Positions 9,401-13,684 of a DNA stretch of 14,831 bases are shown here, one piece after another (the stretch's first letter is position 1; each line of letters opens with the position of its first letter). Below the pieces are notes generated by a model that was not told where the DNA came from, searched no databases, and worked only from the letters and a program-made list of their open reading frames with translations. A program made the translations under genes and the position numbers. The DNA is from CAYONQ01 sp964405375 (GTDB lineage: Bacteria; Planctomycetota; Phycisphaerae; Sedimentisphaerales; Anaerobacaceae). The stretch covers positions 1 to 14,831 of the forward strand of contig CAYONQ010000072.1 of the NCBI GenBank assembly GCA_964405375.1, in the 5' to 3' direction.

Positions 9401-10786
9401 GATTGAAGCTTGATATATAATATTACCAGTGATAATCGTATTGCTGCAAGTAGCACGAAAAAGACAAAACCCATTGGGAACAGTATTGCCTCTAAACACA
9501 ACATTGGCCTGATTATGTAAGTCAACATCGCTCCCGCCAATATCATACACAAGATTGTTCTCGTATGTTATATCACTTACTCCGGTCGCATTTGTGAAAG
9601 CGGCAAATAGCCCTTGGTGTTCGACATCATATATTTTGTTCCTTGAGAACGTTAAATTCTCCATCGTAAAAAGCTCAGCTTCGCCTACATTAGGTTTGTA
9701 GGTTTGGATTCCATCACAATGGTAGCCCTTCTTCACTTCTACCAGAGTAACACTTGCATAATCACCATCGCCAATGAGTTCTGTTAAGGTTATTGTGCTT
9801 GCAGTGCTCGTATCAACAACATACCAATCAGAAGCTGCCTCCCCATCTGGTGTGATGCGAATAGGTTGGGCTGCTTTTATGACGCCAAATGGAGAACCAG
9901 CATCAGCCGTAATAACCCCATTAGTATCGTCATAGGAGCAGCCTCCGTCGTAGGTAAAATATATAGGCGCATAGATTGAGTAAATAGTGTTATTGCTGAC
10001 CGTTGTATCGCGAACACATTCAAGCAAAATACCATCAGAATCAAGATTATGCAGAGTGTTATTTGCAATCGTCCACCGCTTGCCCCACGCTTTAACAGCA
10101 GCAGCCGACCCAGATATATCGCAATCTTGGACTATAATATCGTGAGAATATCTCCCATAAACGCCCCATTCATAACCACCTTCGACTACATCACTGCTCT
10201 CCATTATAATACAATTAGAAATATTAACATCGTTGCAATGGTATAGGTAAACACCAGCACTTGCGTCGTTTTCAGTATACCCCTGCCCGGTGAAAGTGCA
10301 GTTTTTTATTCTAACATGATTGACTACATAAGGCGAAACAGCACGACTGCTGGCATTGCCGCCATTTATTACTATGCCATCAAATTCCAAATAAGCGTCA
10401 TTACCTTGGTTGCCATAGTTACCAATCGTGATATATGAAAATTCTGGAGCGTGTCCAGTATCGGCCCGCCATATTAGCCAGTCTGTTCGATTCGTCGTAT
10501 CGGTGAAAGCCCCGTAATTACCACTTGACAGGATTACAATATCCCCTTCGACGACGACCGATTGTGCTTTAGCAAGAGTCTTCCAAGGCTGGGTACTGGA
10601 GCCGGGGTTGCTGTCATTTCCGTTGACAGCATCGAGATAATATGTTGCTGCGGTTGCAGTTTTAGTGGCAGCAGTAAGGTAAAATAAGCTGGCAATCAGC
10701 AGACAAAATATGGAACAAACCCGTGAAGGTCTGTGCTCCCGCCTGTATGCTGGGCGAAATGTCTCTATTTTATTTGTTGCATACAT
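6254..10786 (-). CDS. Large secreted multidomain surface protein: beta-helix, three Ig/cadherin-like repeats, seven-bladed propeller, Cys-type C-terminal sorting tail
   Basis: 1510 residues. The signal peptide spans about 22-46 (VCSIFCLLIASLFYLTAATK, then TATA|ATYY). Residues 47-545 form a right-handed parallel beta-helix: YYLDAVNGNDSNPG and repeated phrases like VRIKNCTFTG, VNISNCII, TTVSNNTIYS, ITYENNLVYD. Three 88-residue Ig/cadherin-like repeats (561-648, 649-736, 737-824) share NKSVNENSLL, LPSGATF and TFTASD...DSETITITV. An Ig-like Big_5-type domain (about 825-935, starting SAPGVTN) follows. Next are seven propeller blades (about 955-1306) with the signature PAI...VxWxDxRxGxxDIY, and a ZU5-like region (about 1310-1450, FDQPVTITIPYEV). 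The tail is Ala5-Gly7, Cys1465, a hydrophobic stretch (about 1478-1494) and a basic end RDARNRKAR. ATG at 10786 follows a G9 tract by 7 nt. It is probably exported and processed to remain on or leave the surface. No catalytic residues were identified, so the activity is unknown. Confidence 0.9.
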   Translation of the reverse strand: MYATNKIETFRPAYRREHRPSRVCSIFCLLIASLFYLTAATKTATAATYYLDAVNGNDSNPGSSTQPWKTLAKAQSVVVEGDIVILSSGNYGAFTDTTNRTDWLIWRADTGHAPEFSYITIGNYGNQGNDAYLEFDGIVINGGNASSRAVSPYVVNHVRIKNCTFTGQGYTENDASAGVYLYHCNDVNISNCIIMESSDVVEGGYEWGVYGRYSHDIIVQDCDISGSAAAVKAWGKRWTIANNTLHNLDSDGILLECVRDTTVSNNTIYSIYAPIYFTYDGGCSYDDTNGVITADAGSPFGVIKAAQPIRITPDGEAASDWYVVDTSTASTITLTELIGDGDYASVTLVEVKKGYHCDGIQTYKPNVGEAELFTMENLTFSRNKIYDVEHQGLFAAFTNATGVSDITYENNLVYDIGGSDVDLHNQANVVFRGNTVPNGFCLFRATCSNTIITGNIIYQASIYETEDVNTEDYNILWQWWGPHDDDHVAGTNDTVYGSGDEAGFKALFADYDTNDFSLATDSLAIDFGNADYAPVSDILGVSRVFPPDAGCYEYIPADANNQPPVLQAIGNKSVNENSLLTFDVNATDPDGDSITYSAQNLPSGATFSGQNFNWTPSYTQADTYQVTFTASDGQAQDSETITITVSNTNRAPVLEAIGDKSVNENSILSFPISATDADGDTITYSVENLPSGATFGSQTLTWTPGYNQEGAYQVTFTASDGSAQDSETITVTVNNVNRAPVLSIIGNKSVYADSLLTFSVNATDPDSDEITYSADGLPSGATFTSQSFNWTPGQSQRGSYEVTFTASDSQLGDSETITITVDSDTSAPGVTNCLPAADSIQAATNTLVILHIADTGKGVDANSVTIKVNSNTVYTGNATDYSSEYGRCRRTGTKADYTFVYQPNETLNFDQTVTVTVNATDLAGNAMDEYSYSFKTEMRSFGTNKKVNSGSDNLSKAGPVTVRDSSGNIWVTWHAGPAGSRDIYVGKLAAGADNFGSSTLLTNNAADQCNPAIALGADDKLYVAWQDNRRGDWDIYVSDSSDGISWSAAERVADSNDNQTNPAIVVDGLSPNCAHIVWQDDRAGNQDIYIATSSDGFITETVSQITSDGSDQTEPAIAVDTDNTVYVVWTDARASSSDIYAAASDNGWTNVAIVNNTNDQSSPAIATESTGSILHLLWVDDSAGNKDIYYAYSNGLPGSTLNGSSIIDDDSGRDQLAPVIITTGSTAADLKVFACWQDRRNITGNATDTDLYFAEISSDSKTNVFVGDDSTNANQSEPAIGIDGYGHPYLVWTDDRNVNAEIYYAGSTFAEPDALASENVSVSSGKTVGTEPAVISGADDVSIIVPVAAYSCDIKITISRVKNPQKLTLQRFSLPYEFSPSGINFDQPVTITIPYEVSSSGNLASAYWYNPLTGTLSQHGITDVEDIVISPSLHALRFKTTHFTQFLVGGGIAAAAAGGGGGGGCSISPNSQGNIVEFSLPYLGLTVVMIILKLRDARNRKARTIAKGKC
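8315..9106 (-). repeat. Three tandem 264-bp repeats encoding Ig/cadherin-like domains
   Basis: Copies at 9106-8843, 8842-8579 and 8578-8315 each encode exactly 88 residues. Each begins N(Q/R)(P/A)PVL and ends DSETIT(I/V)TV plus a short linker. The period is constant to the base, which suggests duplication from one ancestor; amino acid identity between copies is high in the LPSGATF and VTFTASD segments and lower between them. Confidence 0.85.
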
Positions 10787-10793
10787 TGTTCAG

Positions 10794-10802
10794 CCCCCCC
10801 CC
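10794..10802. repeat. Homopolymer tract (C9 on +, G9 on -) in the ribosome-binding position of the large surface gene
   Basis: Nine consecutive C on the plus strand, read as GGGGGGGGG 7 nt before ATG 10786. A G run can pair throughout with the CCUCC of 16S rRNA using G-C and G-U pairs, so it probably is the ribosome-binding site. Length changes by slippage would alter spacing and could change expression. Confidence 0.7.
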
Positions 10803-10839
10803 AGGGGAAATACCTTGTCGCGTATCTTACCACATATAA

Positions 10840-10868
10840 AGTGTAAGAATTAAATCTAACAGAGGCAA
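10840..10868 (-). promoter_or_regulatory. Candidate weak sigma70-like promoter for the large surface gene operon
   Basis: On the minus strand, TTGCCT (10868-10863) and TACACT (10845-10840) are separated by 17 bp; each matches four of six consensus bases. The predicted start of transcription near 10833 leaves a leader of about 47 nt before ATG 10786. Its weakness would suit an activator-dependent promoter. Other A/T-rich hexamers nearby (for example TAAGAT at 10829-10824) are possible -10 elements, so the exact promoter is uncertain. Confidence 0.3.
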
Positions 10869-10871
10869 ACA

Positions 10872-10899
10872 TTGTACATCCATGCTGAGATTTGTACAT
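10872..10899. promoter_or_regulatory. Paired TTGTACAT direct repeats, candidate operator
   Basis: TTGTACAT occurs at 10872-10879 and 10892-10899, each containing the palindrome TGTACA. The repeats are 20 bp apart, so they face the same side of the helix. Their centres would be near -42 and -62 relative to the candidate minus-strand start at about 10833, a usual place for activators. No regulator gene is present in the window to link to them. Confidence 0.35.
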
Positions 10900-10902
10900 A
10901 CA

Positions 10903-11140
10903 GCTTCCTATTTGCTTTATTATCGGGCAATATACCACGGGCGAAGAGTAAGAGATACGCAATTTTTACAAATTTGACAGCAAAAAAAGCACATTTTATC
11001 GGATATAACAAATATAATGGTTTGAGAGGGTAGATAAACCCACGTAATGGACAAAAAAAAATGACAGTGCCAGATGCCACCTTGGAACAGTAGTTTATTC
11101 TGCAAATCTACAAATTCTTGACATTTTTTTAGAAAATTAG
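10903..11140. other. AT-rich divergent intergenic segment
   Basis: No gene could be supported here. The short minus-strand frames across it are low-complexity and lack any recognisable protein character. The segment has several A or T runs (for example 11051-11059 and 11123-11131) and a TTGACA hexamer at 11118-11123 without a matching -10 at the right distance. It separates the two divergent transcription units. Confidence 0.5.
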
Positions 11141-11142
11141 CT

Positions 11143-11170
11143 TTGACAAAGGGTGCCAGTAGTATATAAT
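11143..11170 (+). promoter_or_regulatory. Consensus sigma70-type promoter for the epsI unit
   Basis: TTGACA at 11143-11148 and TATAAT at 11165-11170 are both perfect matches to the sigma70 consensus, with 16 bp between them. Transcription would start near 11177, giving a 5' leader of roughly 284 nt before the GTG of the EpsI-family gene. Such a strong promoter with such a long leader implies control after initiation. Confidence 0.8.
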
Positions 11171-11180
11171 ACGTCTTTAT

Positions 11181-11265
11181 TTTGGCAAACCTCACAAGGA
11201 CGGAGGGGCCACATCTAAATTAAATCCAATGGATTGATCGGTTTTTAGGCAGTGGTTCGGCCAAG
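11181..11265 (+). ncRNA. Structured 5' leader RNA with three-way junction, candidate c-di-GMP-I-like riboswitch aptamer
   Basis: Starting about 4 nt into the predicted transcript, these pairs can form. P1 is TTTGGC (11181-11186) with GCCAAG (11260-11265). P2 is CCTC (11190-11193) with GAGG (11203-11206). P3 is CCAC (11209-11212) with GTGG (11252-11255), extended by CTAAA (11215-11219) with TTTAG (11244-11248) and capped by AATCC/GGATT (11223-11235). The order and short strings GGCAAACC, GGACG, GCCAC, CTAA and TAGGCAG recall the GEMM/c-di-GMP-I riboswitch. However, the conserved GAAA tetraloop on P2 is missing, so it may be a divergent member, a variant ligand class or a chance likeness. Confidence 0.4.
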
Positions 11266-11300
11266 GTAGGGCTGCTGTTTGTAAGCTCGGTGTTGGCGGG

Positions 11301-11354
11301 ATCTCTGCGGCCTGCAGAGTAGTCTTGGTAAGGGAAGAGATATATATTTTTTTT
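11301..11354 (+). terminator. Possible attenuator: competing hairpins followed by T8
   Basis: CTCTGC (11303-11308) pairs perfectly with GCAGAG (11314-11319) around a five-base loop. The overlapping ATCTCT (11301-11306) can instead pair with AGAGAT (11336-11341), which lies just before a T8 run (11347-11354). The two are mutually exclusive, as in riboswitch expression platforms. The second stem is short, with a long loop and a 5-nt gap before the T run, so termination strength is doubtful. Confidence 0.25.
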
Positions 11355-11460
11355 GACTGCTGCATACTACTTTAGGTGTATCCGCTAAAAGGTACTCAAA
11401 AGGGCTAATGTTATAGGACCATATGTAACATAGTAACCTAAAGAACGGAAAATAGCTATA

Positions 11461-12213
11461 GTGAATTGTGGAAAACGACAGGTAAGGTTAAAGGGGATTT
11501 CGGCATCTTTTGTCTGGGTTTTAGTTGTTGTCTTGGTAATATTCTCTGGTATAGCATATCGTGTTTTGGCCTCTCGCCTGAAACTTGTCGTTGAAACCCC
11601 TATCGAATTGCCTGTACCTCTGAGTGATTTCCCGACACGGCTTGGCAATTGGGTCGGCAACGAGTTGCCCATTCCCACGACTACAAGGGAGTATATGGAA
11701 AGGAATTTCGCCGACGATTTCTTCAGCCGAAGATACGTTAATTCTGCTGACAAGACATGGGTGGACGTTTACGTAGTATATTGCTCGACCCGGCCTGGGG
11801 GCATACTGGGTCATCAGCCGCGGGTGTGCTATCCCGGATATGGTTGGATCCATGACAGTACCGAATCATCGCGGTTTATTTCGAAAACCGGCCGGCAAAT
11901 ACCGTGTTTGGTACATCGATTCCACAAGCCAGCCCCAATGCATGATCAGACGGTCGTGTTGAGCTTCTACATTCTAAACGGTCAAATTACCACTGGCGAA
12001 AGCGACTTTTCAGGGCCCCTTGGTCGAAGACTCAACATTGCCGGCGACCCAGCTCGATACGTAGCACAGGTGCAGATAAGCTCGGTTCTGGAGAATTCAG
12101 TTCGAATAGCAGCTAAGGATATGACAGAGTTTGTACTGGACTTTTTCCCTGATGAAAATGGCAATGTCAGAGTTACTGAAAATACGAATTACTCGACCGG
12201 TGATTTAAAATAA
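11461..12213 (+). CDS. epsI: EpsI-family exosortase-associated protein (DUF3485)
   Basis: A 250-residue protein with an N-terminal membrane anchor (about 14-33, SASFVWVLVVVLVIFSGIAY) and an extracytoplasmic domain of the EpsI/DUF3485 family. Family hallmarks are FPTRLGNWVGNELPIP (57-72) and the stretch WVDVYVVYCSTRPGGILGHQ leading into RVCYPGYGW, with H118, C123 and W129. EpsI domains occur fused to, or encoded just after, exosortases that process PEP-CTERM-like proteins, usually beside exopolysaccharide genes; their precise biochemical role is unsettled. No exosortase is encoded next to it here: upstream is only a long leader and the divergent secretion block. The start is GTG at 11461, with a GGAA ribosome-binding-like stretch about 10 nt upstream; no early in-frame ATG exists. 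Family is confident, role inferred. Confidence 0.88.
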   Translation: MNCGKRQVRLKGISASFVWVLVVVLVIFSGIAYRVLASRLKLVVETPIELPVPLSDFPTRLGNWVGNELPIPTTTREYMERNFADDFFSRRYVNSADKTWVDVYVVYCSTRPGGILGHQPRVCYPGYGWIHDSTESSRFISKTGRQIPCLVHRFHKPAPMHDQTVVLSFYILNGQITTGESDFSGPLGRRLNIAGDPARYVAQVQISSVLENSVRIAAKDMTEFVLDFFPDENGNVRVTENTNYSTGDLK

Positions 12214-12311
12214 AACAACGTTAGGAAAGCTTTTATAAGTGCTTTCTTGCCCGAAGGTTAAATTGATTATTCAATGCAGCCGACAGGGACGGAGTCTAAG
12301 AGAATTGATTA
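12214..12311 (+). other. Spacer after epsI with weak hairpin
   Basis: AGGAAAGC (12223-12230) can pair with GCTTTCTT (12241-12248) around a ten-base loop, which may slow or end transcription after epsI. It has no following T run, so it is at best a weak terminator. The rest shows nothing recognisable. Confidence 0.3.
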
Positions 12312-12413
12312 ATGACTGTCACACTATCAGCAAGGAATTTGAAATACCGCATCATCGCAGTAAACAAAGCCGGTGATGGCGAACCGTCCAACACGGCTAT
12401 GGTAGTACTGTAA
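12312..12413 (+). pseudogene. Fragment of a fibronectin type III domain (gene remnant)
   Basis: The frame from ATG 12312 to TAA 12413 encodes 33 residues, ending LKYRIIAVNKAGDGEPSNTA and VVL. The pattern LxYRxxAVNxAGxGxPSN is the characteristic final strand pair of a fibronectin type III domain, as found at the ends of large secreted proteins. The beginning of the domain is missing and stops lie just upstream in frame, so this is most likely the 3' scar of a deleted secreted-protein gene whose terminator (12423-12464) survives. Expression as a free peptide cannot be excluded. Confidence 0.6.
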
Positions 12414-12422
12414 GGCATTAAG

Positions 12423-12464
12423 CGCCAGGGCGCAGAGGCGACTCTGCGCCTTCGGCGGTTTTTT
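12423..12464 (+). terminator. Strong rho-independent terminator
   Basis: GGCGCAGAG (12429-12437) pairs with CTCTGCGCC (12442-12450) around GCGA. An outer CGCC/GGCG pair (12423-12426 with 12454-12457) extends the stem up to a T6 run (12459-12464). It follows the fibronectin remnant stop by about 10 nt, so it probably belonged to that gene, and it separates epsI from the methyltransferase. Confidence 0.85.
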
Positions 12465-12552
12465 GTTTATCCTGGGAATCGTGGCTTGCAATCGAGTTTA
12501 GCTAGGCTCCCTAATATTCTTCCTCTTAAAGGCCAAAATCTTTTCTGATGAG

Positions 12553-12636
12553 ATGCTTAAGGCGATCATTAAGTGGTATGTGAAAAACAAACATAATCCT
12601 ACGTTGATCTGGTTAGAAACGGGGTTGAGGAAGTGA
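12553..12636 (+). CDS. Short ORF overlapping the methyltransferase start; leader peptide or gene remnant
   Basis: ATG 12553 opens 27 codons (ending WLETGLRK) whose TGA shares GTGA (12633-12636) with the GTG start of the methyltransferase. The frame is open upstream for another 18 codons (LGSLIFFLLKAKIFSDE) to a TAG, so the stretch may be the 3' remnant of a longer gene rather than a true small gene. The residues are hydrophobic then amphipathic and not low complexity. I do not recognise it. The stop/start overlap would couple translation of the downstream gene. Confidence 0.3.
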   Translation: MLKAIIKWYVKNKHNPTLIWLETGLRK

Positions 12637-13595
12637 ACGTTTGTCAAATATGTGATAATTCAACTGGCAATAAATCTTATGTTGTCCGCGAAATGATGTT
12701 TGGGTATCGAGATGAGTTTGAATATTTTGAATGCGCAGCATGCGGATGCCTGCAAATAAAGGAAATTCCAGATAATCTGTCACAATACTACCCTAAGAAC
12801 TATTATTCTTTTCAGAAAACAGATCGTCAGAATAAAATATTTCTAAAGTCTTTCCTGAAACGTCAAATAGCGAAAGATTGTCTTTATAGAAGGAATATCA
12901 TAGGGATGATCCTATCAAGAATATATGGAACGCCCAATTATTGTGACTGGTTTAGGAGGGTTAAAATAAAATTTGAATCAGAAATTTTGGATGTAGGTTG
13001 TGGCAATGGGGGTCGTCTTCTTAGGATGCGAACGGATGGATTCTCTAATCTTACAGGTGTTGACCCTTACATCGATGATGATATTTTCTATGAAAATGGA
13101 GTTAAGATTTTTAAAAAGGAAATATGCGAAATTGAACAACGGTTTGACTTTATTATGTTAAGCCATTCTTTTGAACACATGCGCGAACCCTTATCAGTAT
13201 TCAAAGAGCTATACCGCCTACTAAAACCTAACCGATACATCCTAATTAGTATTCCTGTCGCTTCTTCTTTTGCTTGGAGGAAATACGGTGTTAACTGGGT
13301 TCAACTTGATTCCCCGCGACACTTATTTCTACACACAATTAGAAGTGTCCAAATATTATCTAGTCACGCAGGCTTTCAAGTGGCGAATGTTGCCTTTGAC
13401 TCAACAGAGTTTCAATTTTGGGGTAGTGAACAATATCTTAAAAACATTCCCCTTAATGCTGAGAATTCTTATGCTGTGAATCCGAAAAAATCGCTTTTCT
13501 CAAAGAAACAGATCCGATGTTTTAGAAACAAGGCTGTTGAATTAAACAAGAAACATGACGGTGACTCAGCATGCTTTTGTTTACATAAAACCTGA
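12633..13595 (+). CDS. SAM-dependent class I methyltransferase with N-terminal zinc-ribbon-like motif
   Basis: 320 residues. The N-terminus carries two cysteine pairs (C4, C7 and C34, C37, with C39 adjacent) that look like a zinc ribbon, as found in sugar and polysaccharide methyltransferases. The Rossmann core starts at about 117 with motif I ILDVGCGNGG (118-127), followed by TGVDPYIDDD, FIMLSHSFEHMREPLSVFKE and LYRLLKPNRYILISIPV. WVQLDSPRHLFLHTIRSVQILSSHAGF then matches the C-terminal part of the Methyltransf_23-type family. It probably methylates a sugar or lipid-linked intermediate of the surface glycan. The start is GTG at 12633, just after a GAGGA ribosome-binding-like stretch. The gene is visibly AT-richer than its neighbours, with codons such as ATA, AGA and TTA frequent, which suggests separate acquisition, common in glycan loci. 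Confidence 0.9.
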   Translation: MNVCQICDNSTGNKSYVVREMMFGYRDEFEYFECAACGCLQIKEIPDNLSQYYPKNYYSFQKTDRQNKIFLKSFLKRQIAKDCLYRRNIIGMILSRIYGTPNYCDWFRRVKIKFESEILDVGCGNGGRLLRMRTDGFSNLTGVDPYIDDDIFYENGVKIFKKEICEIEQRFDFIMLSHSFEHMREPLSVFKELYRLLKPNRYILISIPVASSFAWRKYGVNWVQLDSPRHLFLHTIRSVQILSSHAGFQVANVAFDSTEFQFWGSEQYLKNIPLNAENSYAVNPKKSLFSKKQIRCFRNKAVELNKKHDGDSACFCLHKT

Positions 13596-13684
13596 TATTT
13601 CAGTTCGTTTGTGTCGAAATCCTCAATAGACGATATGGTCCCCTGAAAAAGTATTTATATGTTTGAACTGCACACGAGGTCGAG
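13596..13684 (+). other. Spacer between methyltransferase and flippase genes with candidate ribosome-binding site
   Basis: Ends with GAGG at 13676-13679, 5 nt before the TTG chosen as the flippase start. No terminator is evident, so the two genes may be co-transcribed. Confidence 0.4.

Noticed and set aside
11060..11100. Possible sigma54 -24/-12 element (TGGCAC on the minus strand, complement near 11067-11072)
   Set aside because: The -12 half is a T run without the required GC, so it does not fit the sigma54 consensus.
11385..11853. Minus-strand frames opposite the epsI gene
   Set aside because: EpsI-family motifs on the plus strand (GxxPRVCYPGYGW) explain the region.
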